Assembly (NCBI GenBank): GCA_023375785.1
Contig: SZWC01003899.1
Span: 37,563-101,562 of the forward strand
Reading direction: 5' to 3'
DNA: 64,000 nucleotides
Source: Penium margaritaceum
Taxonomy: Eukaryota; Streptophyta; Zygnematophyceae; Desmidiales; Peniaceae
The notes under the pieces were generated by a model. It did not search any database. It was not told the DNA's origin and saw only the letters and a list, made by a program, of their open reading frames with translations. Position 1 is the first letter of the stretch, and every line of letters starts with the position of its first letter. Shown here one piece after another: positions 39,401 to 51,913 of the stretch. The position numbers and the translations under genes were made by a program.

Positions 39401-42400
39401 CCTCAGACCGTTTGTGACTCGTGTTATGGTCGGTGAACGTTCACCACCCATATTGAAACTATTTGGTCATGGTCAGTGACATATGCCTAGTTTGGTTATT
39501 TGGTGTGCATAGTAGCCACACCGTTCCACTACGTATTGAAGTTATTTGTCCTTTCTATTCCATGCATAGGGTTCCTAAACCTTTAACTCTCCCTCTAACC
39601 ATTCGTGACTTGTGTTATGAGTTGTCAATGTTGACCACACATAGTGGACTTCTTCCGTCATAGTCAGTGACGTATTCATCCTTTGGTTGGTCACCGTGCA
39701 TGCTAGCCATACCGTGCCGCTACTTGTTGAAGTTCTTCATACTTGCTAGTTGATAACTAGTGTTCCCAACCCATTGTTTCCCCCTCTGACCATTTGTGAC
39801 TCGTGTGATGAGTTTTCAACGTTGACCACACACTGTGAAATTCGTTGGTCATGGTTAGTGACATATGCCTGGTTTGGTTTGTCCATGTACGTGGTTACCA
39901 CGCCGTGTCACTATGTATTGAAGGTCTTTGTGCTTTCTAGTTGATAGCTAGTGTTGCCAAACCATTGTTATCCCCCTCTGACTATCAGTGACTCGTGTTG
40001 TGAGTTTCCAACGCTGACCACGTGAAGTGAAATTCGTTGGTCATGGTCATTGACATATGCATACTTTGGTTGGTCACTGTGCATGGTAGCCACACTGTGC
40101 CACTACATTTTGAAGGTATTTGTACTTGCTAGTCCATAACTAGTATTCACAAAACATTATCTTCCACCATGACCATGTGTGACTCGTGTTATGAGTTGTC
40201 AAAGTTGACCACACTCAGTGAAGTTATTTGGTCATGGTTAGTGACATATGCCTACTTTGGTTGGTCATCATGCGTGGTATCCACACCGTGCCATAACTTA
40301 TTGAAGTTCCTTGTGCTTTCTAGTTGATCTCTGGTGTTCCCAACCCATTGTCTCCCTCTCTGACCATTTGTGACTCCTATTGTTAGTTGTCAACGCTGAC
40401 CACACAGAGCGGATTTCTTTGGTCAAAGGTAGTACATATGCCTACTTTGGTTGGTCACTGTGCATGGTAGCCACACCGTGCCTATACTGACTGAAGGTTG
40501 TTGTACTTGCTAGTTGAGAACTGATATTCACAGACCATTGTTTCCCCCTCTGACCGTTTGTGACTCGTGTTATGGTTGGTGAAGGTTGACCACCCATATT
40601 GAAATTCTTTCATCATGGTCGGTGACATATGCCTAGTTTGGTTGTTTTGTGTGCATAGTAGCCACACCGTGCCACTACGTATTGACGTTCTTTGTCCTTT
40701 CTAGTCCATACATAGGATTCCCAAACCAGTGTCTCTCCCTCTGACCATTTGTGACTTGTTATGAGTTCTCAACGTTGACCATACATAGTGGACTTCTTCG
40801 GTCATAGTCAGTGACGTGTGCATCCTTTGGCTGGTCACTGTGCACGCTAGCCACACCATGCCACTACTTGTTATAAATCTTTCTACTTGCTAGTTGATAA
40901 CTAGTGTTCCCAGCCCATGGTTTCCCCCACTGACCATTTGTGACTCGTGTCATGAGTTTTCAACGTTGACCACACACTGTGAAATCCGTTTGGTCATGGT
41001 TTGTGACATATGCCTACTTTGCGTTGTCACTGTACATGGTTACCACGCCGTGTCATTACGTATCGAAGGTCTTTGTGCTTTCTTGTTGACAGCTAGTGTT
41101 CCTGAACTATTTCTAGCCCCCTCTAACTATCTGTGACTTGTGTTGTGAGTTGTCAACATTGACCACATGAAGTGAAATTCTTTGGTCATGGTCCGTGACT
41201 AATGCATACTTTGGTTGGTCACTGTGCATTGTAGCCAAACTATACCACTGCATATTGAAGGTATTTGTACTTGCTAGTCGATAACTAGTATTTGGACACC
41301 ATTATCTTCCACTCTAACCATTTGTGACTCGTGTTACGAGTTGTCAAAGTCTACCACATATGGTGACATTCTTTGGTCATGGTCAGTGACATATGGTTCG
41401 TCATCATGCATGGTATCCACACCGTGCCACAACGTACTGAAGGTCATTGTGCTTGCTATTTGATACCTAGTGTTCCCAAACTATTGTTTCCCCCTCTTAC
41501 TATTTGTGACTCGTATTATGAGTTGCCAACGTTGACCATACACAGCGGATTTATTTGGTCAAAGGCAGTACATATGCCTACTTTGGTCGGTCATTGTGCA
41601 TGGTAGCCACACCGTGCTACTACTGACTGAAGGTCGTTGTACTTGCTAGTTGAGAACTGAAATCCCGGACCATTGTTTCCCCCTCTGACCGTTTGTGACT
41701 CGTGTTATGGTTGGTGAACGTTGATCACCCATATTGAAACTATTTGGTCATGGTCAGTGACATATGCCTAGTTTGGTCGTTTGGTGTGCATAGTAGCCGC
41801 ACCGTGCCATTACGTATTGAAATTATTTGTCCTTTGTAGTCCATGCATAGGGTTCCCAAACCATTGTTTCTCCCTCTGACCATTCCTAACTCATGTTATG
41901 AGTTGTCAATGATGACAACACCTAGTGGACTTCTTCCGTCATAGCCAGTGACGTATTAATCCTTTGGTTGGTCACTGTGCACGCTAGCCACACCATGCCA
42001 CTCCTTGTTGAAGTTCTTCATACTTGCTAGTTGATAACCAGTGTTCCCAACCCATTGTTTCCCCCTCTGACCATTTGTGACTCGTGTGATGAGTTTTCAA
42101 CGTTGACCACACACTGTGAAGTTTGTTGGTCATGGTTAGTGACATATGCCTAGTTTGGTTTGTCACTTTACGTGGTTACCACGTTGTGTGAGTACGTAAT
42201 AAAGGTATTTGTGCTTTCTAGTTAATAGTTAGTGTTCCCAAACCATTGTGACACGCCTCTGACTATCAGTGACTCGTGTTCTGAGTTGTCAACGCTGACC
42301 ACATGAAGTGAAATTCGTTGGTCATGGTCAGTAACATATGCATACTTTGGTTGGTCACTGTGCATGGTAGCCACGCTGTGCCACTACATAGTCAAGGTAT

Positions 42401-42450
42401 TTGTACTTGCTAGTGGATAACTAGTATTCACAAACCATTATTTTCCACCC

Positions 42451-42641
42451 TGACCATTTGTGACTCGTGTGATGAGCTGTCAAAGTTTACCACACTGAAA
42501 AACATTATTTGGTCATGGTCAGTGACATATGCCTACTTTGGTTGGTCATCGTGCATGGTATTTATAAGGTGCCACAACATATTGAAGGTATTTGTACTTG
42601 CTAGTTGATAACTAGTATTCACAATTGACTATCGTCCACCC
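42451..42641. repeat. Second hybrid D/C monomer (extra monomer)
   Basis: Same type of D-left/C-right fusion as at 35194-35384, with crossover near GTGCCACAACATATTG. Again the HOR is 1337 bp. Confidence 0.85.
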
Positions 42642-43596
42642 TGACGAATTGTGACTCGTGTTATGAGTTGTCAAAGTTGACCACACTTGGTGACATTGTT
42701 TGGTCATGGTCATTGACATATGCCTTCTTTGGTTGGCCATCGTACATGATATCCACACCGTGCTACAACGTATTGAAGCTCCTTGTGCTTTCTATTTGAT
42801 ACTTGGTGTTCCCAAACCATTGTTTCCCCATCTGACCATTTGTGGCTCGTATTATGTGTTGTCAACGTTGACCACACACAGCGGATTTCTTTGGTCAAAG
42901 GCAGTACATATGCCTACTTTGGTCGGTCATTGTGCTTGGTAGCCACACCGTGCTACCACTGACTGAAGGTCGTGGTACTTTCTAGTTGAGAACTGATATT
43001 CCAATAGCATTGTTTCCTTCCCTGACCGTTTGTGACTCGTGTTATGGTTGGTCAACGTTGACCACCCATATTGAAATTCCCTGGTCATGGTCAGTGACAT
43101 ATGCCTACTTTGGTCGTTTGGTGTGCATATAAGCCACACCGTGCCAGTACGCATTGAAGTTCTTTGTCCTTTCTAGTCAATACATATGGTTCCCAAACCA
43201 TCGTCTCTCCCTTTTACCATTTGTGACTCGTGTTATGAGTTGTCAATGTTGACCACAAATAGTGGACTTATTTGGTCATAGTCAGTGATGTATGCATCCT
43301 TTCGTTGGTCACTGTGCACGTTAGCCACACCGTGCCACTAATTGTTGAAAATATTTCTAATTGCTGGTTGATAACTAGTGTTCCCATCCCATGGTTTGCC
43401 CCTCTGACCATTTGTGACTCATGTTATGGGTTGTGAACGTTGACCACCCATATTGAAATTCTTTGGTCATGGTTAGTGACATATGCCTGGTTTGGTTTGT
43501 CACTGTACGTGGTTACCACGCCGCGTCACTACGTATTGAAGGTCTTTGTGCTTCCTAGTTGATAGCTAGTGTTTCCAAAGCATTGGTACCCCCTTT

Positions 43597-43786
43597 TACT
43601 ATCAGTGACTCATGTTTTCAGTTGTCAAAGTTTACCACACATAGTGAAATTCTTTGGTCATTCACAGTGACATATGCCTACTTTGGTTGGTCATCGTGCA
43701 TGGTATCCACACCGTGCCACAACTTATTGAAGGTCCTTGTGCTTGCTAGTTGATATCTGGTGTTCCCAAACCATTGTCTCTCCCTC
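43597..43786. repeat. Reciprocal C/D fusion monomer (one monomer lost)
   Basis: Starts like C (CTATCAGTGACTC) and continues as D (GTCAAAGTTTACCACAC). The HOR is 954 bp, one monomer short. It is the reciprocal product expected from the exchange that makes D/C hybrids. Confidence 0.85.
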
Positions 43787-46216
43787 TGACCATTTGTGTC
43801 TCCTATTATGAGTTGTCAACGCTGACCACACACAGCGGATTTCTTTGGTCAAAGGTAGTACATATGCCTACTTTGGTCGGTCATTGTGCACGGTAGCCAC
43901 ACCGTGCTTATACTCATTGAAGGTCGCTGTACTTGCTATTTGAGAACTGATATTCACAGACCATTGTTTCCCCCTCTGACCGTTTGTGACTCGTGTTATG
44001 GTTGGTGAATGTTGACCACCCATATTGAAATTCTTTGGTCATGGTCAGTGACATGTGCCTAGTTTGGTTGTTTGGTGTGCATAGTAGCCACACCGTGCCA
44101 CTACGTATTGAAGTACTTCGTCCCTTCTAGTCGATACACAGGGTTCCCAAACCATCGTCTCTCCCTCTGACCATTTGTGACTCCTGTTATGAGTTGTAAA
44201 TGTTGACCATACATAGTGGACTTCTTTGGTCATAGTCAGTGACGTGTGCATCCCTTGGTTGGTCACTGTGCACGCTAGCCACACCGTGCCACTACTTGTT
44301 GAAAATATTTTTACTTGCTAGTTGATAACTAGTGTTCCCAACCCATGGTTTCCCTCACTGACCATTTGTGACTCGTGTAATGAGTTTTCAACGTTGACCA
44401 CACACTGTGAAATCCGTTTGGTCATGGTTTGTGACATATGCCTACTTTGGTTTGTCACTCTACATGGTTACCATGCCGTGTCATTACGTATCAAAGGTCT
44501 TTGTGCTTTCTTGTTGACATCTAGTGTTCCCAAACCATTGTTAGCCCCCACTGACTATCTGTGACTTGTGTTGTGAGTTATCAACATTGACCACTTGAAG
44601 TAAAATTCTTTGGCCATGGTCAGTGACATATGCATACTTTGGTTGGTCACTGTGCATTGTAGCCACACTGTGCCACTGGATATTGAAGGTATTTGTACTT
44701 GCTTGTTGATAACTAGTATTTAGAAACCATTGTCTGCCACTCTGACCATTTGTGACCCGTGTTATGAGTTGTCAAAGTTTACCACACATGGTGAAATTCT
44801 TTGGTCATGGTCAGTGACATATGGCTGGTCATCCTGCATGGTATCCACGCCGTGCCACAACGTACTGAAGGTCATTGTGCTTGCTAGTTGATACCTAGTG
44901 TTCCTAAACAATTGTTTCCCCCCTCTGACTATTTGTGACTCGTATTATGAGTTGCCAACGTTGACCATACACAGCGGATTTTGTTGGTCAAATGCAGTAC
45001 ATATGCCTACTTTGGTCGGTCATTGTGCATGGCAGCCACATCGTGCTACTACTCAATGAAGGTAGTTGTACTTGCTAGTTGAGAACTGAAATTCCCAGAC
45101 CATTGTTTCCCCCTCAGACCGTTTGTGACTCGTGTTATGGTTGGTGAACGTTGACCACCCATATTGAAATTATTTGGTCATGGTCAGTGACATATGCCTA
45201 GTTTGGTTGTTTGGTGTGCATAGTAGCCACACCGTGCCACTACGTATTGAAGTTATTTGTCCTTTCTAGTCCATGCATAGGGTTCCGAAACCATTGTCTC
45301 TCCCTCTGACCATTCTTGACTCGTGTTATGAGTTGTCAATGTTGACCACACATAGTGGACTTCTTCCGTCATAGTCAGTGACGTATTCATCCATTGGTTG
45401 GTCACTGTGCACGCTGGCCACACCGTGCCACAACTTGTTGAAGTTCTTCATACTTGCTAGTTCATAACTAGTGTTTCCAACCCATTGTTTCCCCCTCTGA
45501 CCATTTGTGACTCGTGTGATGAGTTTTCAACGTTGACCACACACCGTGAAATTCGTTGGTCATGCTTAGTGACATATGCCTAGTTTGGTTTGTCACTGTA
45601 CATGGTTACCACGCCGTGTCACTACGTATTGAAGGTCTTTGTGCTTTCTAGTTGATAGCTAGTGTTCCCAAACCATTGTTACTCCCCATATGACTACCAG
45701 TGACTTGTGTTGTGAGTTGTCAACGCTGACCACATGAAGTGAAATTTCATTGATCATGGTCAGTGACATATGTACACTTTGGTTGGTCACTGTGCATGGT
45801 AGCCACGATGTGCCACTACACTTTGAAGGTATTTGTACTTGCTAGTCAATAACTAGTATTCACGAACCATTATCTTCCACCCTGACCATTTGTGACTCGT
45901 GTTATGAGTTGTCAAGGTTGACCACACTTAGTGAAATTATTTGGTCATTGTCAGTGACATATGCCTACTTTGGTTGGTCATCGTGCATGGTATCCACACC
46001 GTGCCACAACTTATTGAAGGTCCTTGTGCTTGCTAGTTGATACCTAGTATTCCCAACCCATTGTCTCCCCCTCTGACCATATATGACTCCTATTGTGAGT
46101 TGTCAACGCTGACCACACACAGCGGATTTCTTTGGTCAAAGGTAGTACATATGCCTACTTTGGTCGGTCACTGTGCATGGTAGCCACACCGTGCTTATAC
46201 TGATTCAAAGTTGCTG

Positions 46217-46580
46217 GTTGATCACGGGAAAACGTGTGCGTTTGTGACAGATTTCCGGCACTAATCCGGTGAATGATCCATCAAAATTTTGGGAAAGTCA
46301 TCCGGTTGATGAAGCAAGAATAGACATCATAGCCTGGGGGTAGAATTGGAAAACAGGGAATATGGAGTCGCAGGGATAGCGCAAGACGAGTAAATACCTA
46401 TCGGAGCTAGTTATCGCATGCTGTCAGATCCGATTCCGGCCGATGTTGGAAAAGGGTATAACAGTGTTAATGGTGCGTTGAGCGTGGACTTCACTTGTTT
46501 TCTGTGGCGAGTGTGACATGTGCCTGTACATTAGTCTATAATCCGAGGCGCGGTTCTTCACGGAGAGAGCCCTCCAATCT
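46217..46580 (+). pseudogene. Degenerate upstream coding segment of the Ty3-like element
   Basis: No LTR features (no TG start, repeat partner or primer-binding site) are seen. The gag frame extends upstream through this stretch with about five stops, giving protein-like text such as NPVNDPSKFWESHPVDEA and a short Cys cluster CGECDMC. An NPVN pattern recurs in the downstream ORF near 46784. I read it as the decayed 5' part of the coding region; an untranslated leader remains possible. Confidence 0.4.
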
Positions 46581-48827
46581 TTGATCGGACGAGAGGCGCC
46601 GCAGCACAAGAATAGAGCGACCGCGTCGGTGAATCATCTGACGAATACCATCGGTGACGCAAGGACGAGCTACGACACATCTGGCGTTTCCGAAGAAGCA
46701 AGGATGAGATGTGCCATCACCGCGCACCGCTACGAGAGGATCCTTGAAGATCCTCCAGGGCTTGACCCCAAATTTGAGTGGAATCCGGTGAATAATCGGT
46801 CCCCGCAGTTGTACAACAAAGAAGACGAGGTGGACCCCGACGAAGAAGAAGAGTTCCACCTGCGGCGGCTCGAGGAACTCCGTGAATGGAAGGCAATCAG
46901 ACAAGCATGGTTGGCTCACACAGCACAAGAGGATCCGGGGGAAGATGACGCGCATGACCCAGACGTGGAGCGCAACTCTATGCAGGTGGAGGAGTATGTA
47001 TCAGATGAAGAGTAAGACCTCGAGGCGGATGAAGGGCCCATCTTGCTTCATGAGGTCACAACGCCAGATGGAAGGAACGTTTACGAGGTAGTGGATATGA
47101 CACGAACGCAAGACGCACCACGGCGTCTCGAGTTTTCTACCCCAAGGGTGCTCTCACCTGCACCCTCGACCACCCATGACAGGGACTATGCAGATTTGGA
47201 CGATGCCCAGGAGGATCAAGCAGAGGTAGATGATGTATCCTTGGATCATCCTTCGGTGCAGGCACTGCATGCCCTTCATCAACCCGTCGTCCTCCGTCCT
47301 TGGGTGGTCCCCTCTAGTCCAACCGTCCACCCTCGTTGACCGGCCTCGGACAGCGGTGTGTCCCCTCCTCGGGCGGAGAGGAACTTGGAGGCAATGGGAC
47401 AACGGCCAAGAGAAACTCAACGGGAAGACCCGTCCGCCGTGACCTCGTATTGCCCAAGTCCCATGCAACAGCCCCAACATGAGCAGCACGTAAGCAGGGC
47501 ATCCTCTGCTTTGGCTACGTCGCGCCGCCGAGAAGCTCCAGCTCAAGGAGGGGTCAATGCTTCATCCACGGCTGGACCTACCAAGCAAGTACGAGCCATG
47601 GTGGACACGCACATCCCAATAGGAACTCCGTCGACTAAACACACCAAACCACCTGTGCAGTCAAGATGGCAGTCATCCCATCATCAAGTGGGCAAGACGT
47701 TGGCCACGCCAGCAGCAGGAAGACTGCAGCATCGATCCCGAGTGGCGGATGGAGTGGCCGAACCTGGGCAAGTATCAGTGGCTCATGGAAGCAAGCAGCA
47801 TGCCGTACGAGTACAGACAAAAACAACAAGACAGCACATGGGAAGTTATGGACTGGGAGGAACCGATGCAAGACGTGCTCGATCAAGGGGAGCAGCAGTC
47901 GCTTCGCCAGCTGGTACCAGGGCAGTTGGCCTGGCGCAGGCACACCGATCCCACCTGGGGGCCCCGCCGCGGGCACAGGTGCAGATGGTGGCTCCGCAGG
48001 AACTGACTCCAAACACAGCGGTGAAGGCTCCTTACACCCTCCCAAAGCTCGATGTCTTCAAGGGTGAACCAGAGGAGGACCCAGCCATGTGGCTGTCCAA
48101 GTTGGGTACTTGTCTCGACTATGGACTGTTGTCTCCTGACTACATTGTCCCAGTGGTACACCTCACGCTACAAGGGAAAGCCTTGGAGTGGTTTACGACA
48201 GAGCATAAGGAACGTCCTTATCCCGACTTTGAAGACCTGGCAAACAGGATGACCAAGCGCTTCATTATCATGAGCCTGAAAGAGGCAGAGCTCTAGATTC
48301 GTACCATCCGCATGAAGGTTGAGGAGAACATCAAGCTACACAACGACAAGTTTACCAAGATCTCGGTGCAATGTGTCGACATCCCCTTGCGCATGATCAA
48401 GGAGTATTACCGAGATTCCCTTGTCCCACCGATAGCCAACACTTTGGATCTCCGAGAGTTTAGCACCTTGGGTGCCTTGAAGGAGGAGACGGAACATCAC
48501 CAAGGGGAGATCAAGCGACGAGCGGCTCGAGAGCAATCCGCCCCGAAGGAACATGTGGTGCCCACTATTTTCATGCCAATAGGCGCTTCAGCACCCAACC
48601 CAATGAATCCCCAGAACTATCCACCGAGGGGGTGCTATGGATGTGGAGAATTCACCCATCGGCGCTGGGAGTGCCCCAATCCCACCCCGATGCCCGGTGT
48701 GTCAGCCAGAGGAGGACAATACCAAGGACGCGGATCAACGGGAGCTGGACCCACCACGACCCGACAAGCTGTTGGCCCCAACATCCCCACTCAACCCTCT
48801 GGCCCGGCAAACAATGGACCGGCGTAA
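46581..48827 (+). pseudogene. gag: Ty3-like Gag polyprotein, broken by stops
   Basis: A single reading frame with stops at 47013, 47337, 48294 and 48825. The N-terminal ~250 residues are acidic and low-complexity (DPDEEEEFHLRRLEEL), a middle part is Gln/Ser/Pro/Arg-rich, and a retrotransposon Gag capsid-like domain starts near 48033 (LPKLDVFKGEPEEDP, then ALEWF and FEDLANRMTKRF). A zinc knuckle C-x2-C-x4-H-x4-C is encoded at 48633-48674 (CYGCGEFTHRRWEC). The capsid domain and knuckle identify Gag; the ~480-residue N-terminal extension is much longer than usual. Stop 48294 splits the capsid domain, so this copy cannot make a complete Gag without readthrough. Confidence 0.82.
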
Positions 48828-49008
48828 TGGAAGGCATATGCGCAGCAGAGGGAGACGGGAGAGATGCCAGCTGCCACTCAACTGTCTGCTTCAGATACGC
48901 CCGCACGGAATGTGAAGCTCAGACTTCCCCGCTCAGAAGAACAGACCACGGAGACCCCCTCCGACAGCTGCAGAGTGAGAGTTGGTCACGGTAGCTCAAG
49001 CGTAAGGT
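48828..49008 (+). pseudogene. Gag C-terminal tail with frame change
   Basis: The gag frame stays open after TAA 48825 for about 170 bp (WKAYAQQRETGEMPAATQLS), then the chain moves to frame 1, which starts to be readable near 48979. No other feature is seen. Confidence 0.5.
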
Positions 49009-49830
49009 GTGGAAGGATGGTCGATTGCGGAGATGTATGAACGCATGCGTCATTATAAAGAGCAGCAGGAACAGGCCAAATCAGACCTAAAAAGATGTGT
49101 CGAAGCGCGCTCGACGTGTCTACCAAGTCAGATCACGGCGATATCCTTGCAGCCTCCACCCAAATCACGCGCGCGCCCTCCAAGGGGTCCCACACCACCG
49201 CGTCGCCAGAAGGTGACCTTTGAACCTACGGCACGAAACAAGCCCACGGCGGGTGTCATGACCTCCTTCCACCGGCCCTTCCAGGAGATATCCTTGGGAG
49301 AGTACTTACAGCAAAACCCCACATGTCTCCCGGACTTTGGAGCAGTTCTGTAGGAGTACGCAGAGAAGCTTCAACCAGCTGGCATTCGCCTTACCTGCAC
49401 TGAGACCCCACATGACCGACTCAGCAGGCTAGCCATTAGAGCCGAACCCGACACATGGGGGTGGCGCTCCATGCCCCTGGTACCACCGAGGACACAGGCT
49501 CCCCACCATGAAGTAACCAGCTGCTTTGTGTGGATATGCGGCAATATGTTCCTGGCAATCATTGACCTTGGCGCTACCCACACTACGGTAACACTTCAGG
49601 CTCTGCAAGCGGTCGGCTGGCACTACAAGATTCGACCAACAACCAAGGTGTTCACGAATGCATCCGGTGGCATGGATGCAGTGCATGGCATCGTAGATGA
49701 CCTTTCCCTACAGGTGGGCCTCATCCATGAAGCTGTACGAATGCATGTCACGGTGGCCTGCACCTATGATGTCTTGCTGGGAACAGATTATCTCATTCCC
49801 TGAAAGGCTGCTCTGTTCTATGCGGAAGGA
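49009..49830 (+). pseudogene. Linker and retropepsin-like protease 1 (altered active site)
   Basis: The frame-1 segment begins with a charged helical stretch (MYERMRHYKEQQEQAKSDLK), crosses TAG 49351-49353 and reaches an aspartic-protease domain. The active-site triplet, encoded at 49564-49572, reads D-L-G-A-T-H-T where retropepsins have D-T/S-G-A. A hydrophobic flap-like region and YDVLLGTDYL near the end fit the second conserved segment. TGA 49801-49803 separates it from the RT frame. It closely resembles the second protease at 52373-52999 in order and motifs (VSC-x-VWI-x(4)-F-x-AI). The Leu in the triplet suggests this domain is inactive or diverged. Confidence 0.75.
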
Positions 49831-49833
49831 GTC

Positions 49834-51913
49834 ATGCAGTTGACCTCATCGGGTTATACCACCTGTGCAGCGTTGATCGTGGGACCACGGACATCAATGC
49901 CCACAAAGTTTGGCCACTCCTTCTCATCAGAGGAAGCCTGTGCTGAAGACCACGCTGCCAGAAACTCTATCCAGGCATTTCCAAAGCACAATGTCCCGCA
50001 CGTTATGTCATCACAAGCCAAGGAGGAGCGAGCGCCGGACCACATCCATACACCAGAGGAGCCGTACCCTGAACGAGGACAAGCCGCTCCGGCGGATGAT
50101 CAACCACAGGTTTTGATGGGGCCAATATGCAAACCGTCGAAGAAGTCCCCGACGTGGCTGTTCTTCCCCATGACCAACGGCCACTCCAGTGACCCCGGTA
50201 GGGCGCCGACCACCTTCGACCATCATGGCCCCCCTCAGCTCTCGGATGGCTCCCTTGTGCAAGTAACCACGCGACCAACGATTCTAGATGATCCCACCAA
50301 AGAGGCGGAACGCAAAGGAAAAATGCTGGTGTGTGACAACGACATTGCCCTCTGTGAGGATGCCAGCTCGGATGACTCAGATGATGAACCAATGAGTGAC
50401 GTCGGCTGGCTGCGCCTCAACGATGAACCTCCTCCACATCAGTCAAGAGCTCTTACCACCTCACCAAGCGGCTCCCGCAATTTCAACCTGCAAGTCTACG
50501 ATTATTGGGATCCAGACCCTGATCTTGGAGCCAGTCTGGTGGGTGACGAAGAGCCGCCACCATCAACGGTCCCACCTTCCCCAAGATGGAACCACATGCT
50601 TCATGAGCGCTTGACAGAGGAACACAAACAAGAAGTCAAGGAGCTCCTCACATACCACGAAGAATTATTTGCAGGCAAGTCAGCCGAGACCGGATCAGTC
50701 GACACGGTCTATGTCATTGACACGGGAGACGCACCGCCACATAAGCAGAAAGCTCGACGTCTGCTCCAGGACCAGAAGGACATCATCAACAAAGATCTGC
50801 GTGAACTCAAGGAACAGGGTGTGATTGTTGAGATGGAAAGCCCGTGGCGCTCCAATTTGGTCATAATGGGCAAGCCAGATGACACAAAACGGTTATGTGT
50901 TGACTTCTGTGGCCTTAACAAAGTTACTGTTGAAGATGCATATCCCATGCCGCTCATTGTTGACATCCAAGAACGTCAACGCGGGAAGAGTTGGTTTGCC
51001 GAGCTCTACGTCAAATCGGCCTTTCATACCATCCCCATGGATCGCAACTTTATGTTGAAGACGGCCTTCATCACTCCGAACGGGTTGTATGCCTTCACCC
51101 GGTGGCCCTTTGGGCTGCGTAACGCCAGTGCTACGTTCCAAAGCGTGATGGACCAAGTGTTGCGCGATGTTCCCAACGCATGCTACTACGTGGATGACGT
51201 CATGGTCGCTGCGTTTAGCTTCCAAGAGCTAATGGCTTCACTTGATGCTGTGTTTTCGGCCCTACGCTCAGCGAACCCTCGTTTGAAGGCCGCCAAGTGT
51301 GTTATCGGGGTAGACAGCATGGAGTTCGTGGGATTCATCATCAATGCACAAGGAATATCCACGGACCCAGACAAAATTGCAGCCGTCAGTGACTGGAAGC
51401 GCCCAATTACATCATCCCAGGTCAAGATCTTCCTGGGGTTCGTCAGTTTCTACCGCAAGTTTGTCCGTGATCATGGGAAGATTGGTCGTGCATTGCAGTG
51501 CCTTACCCATCAACATGAACCATTTGAATGGACTCAAGCATGTCAGCTTGCATGGGTCAAGATCAAGCACCGCCTCATCACAGCCCCGATGCTGGAATGT
51601 TTGAACTTCAACCAGCCATTCGTCATCACAACAGACTTCTCACAGGAGGGTATTGGGGCCATCCTGTCTCAACGAGGAGACGACGGCATGATGAGGGTGG
51701 TCTGCTATGGCAGCCGTGCGCTCAACGACGCAGAGGCTAAGTACCCTCCGGTGAAGGGAGAATTCCTGGCGGTGCTGTGGGCTATCCAGTTCTACCGAGA
51801 TAACGTAAAAAATGGCAAACCCTTCTCCATCCTCACGGATCATCAGGCCCTCCAATGGCTGCTCACTACACGAGGGAATCCTTGGCAAATGGGCCTTGCT
51901 TCTCAAAGGATAA
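49834..51913 (+). pseudogene. pol: Ty3-like reverse transcriptase and RNase H
   Basis: A ~400-residue acidic, Pro/Ser-rich stretch precedes the RT. RT motifs include VIVEMESPWRSNLV, DFCGLNKVTVEDAYPMP, FAELYVKSAFHTIPM, WPFGLRNASATFQ and CYYVDD at about 450-455. Motif A normally has Asp in the LDL triad; here the codon at 51007-51009 encodes Tyr (residue 392), removing a catalytic carboxylate. RNase H follows with D601 (TTDFS), E643 (KGEFLAVLW) and D669 (ILTDHQAL). The frame breaks at about 51876-51885 just after LTTRG; frame 2 then carries GKWALLL, a TAA at 51911 and the expected KYQPAFANRNVDALSR ending. This copy is therefore dead at RT by a residue change and a frameshift. Confidence 0.92.

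Larger units (their letters stand above)
22354..46216. repeat. Satellite array block 2 (same hexameric HOR)
   Basis: Continuation of block 1. F monomers start at about 22667, 23815, 24961, 26097, 27389, 28534, 29671, 30817, 31955, 32146 (extra copy), 33292, 34429, 35766, 37124, 38269, 39405, 40551, 41686, 43023, 43977 and 45116. Normal spacings cluster at 1135-1138 and 1145-1148; the 9-bp difference is a deletion in D monomers (ATATGGTTGG versus ATATGCCTACTTTGGTTGG). Deviant HORs are 1337 bp (three times, plus one monomer) and 954 bp (minus one monomer). Those near 26507 and 36427 contain assembly Ns. The last monomer, an E starting at about 46074, breaks off after about 143 bp where the Ty3-like sequence begins. 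No gene is seen. Confidence 0.97.

Noticed and set aside
491-46000. Dozens of 60-106-codon open frames on both strands of the satellite, many with near-identical peptides
   Set aside because: They recur once per HOR in the same monomer phase, have no domain or start context, and follow from repeat identity. Not genes.
1-46216. CRISPR array
   Set aside because: Regular repeats, but units are ~191 bp without unique spacers, in a eukaryotic satellite.
46217-46580. 5' LTR of the Ty3-like element
   Set aside because: No TG start paired with a CA end, no primer-binding site and no second copy in the window; the gag frame seems to run through it.
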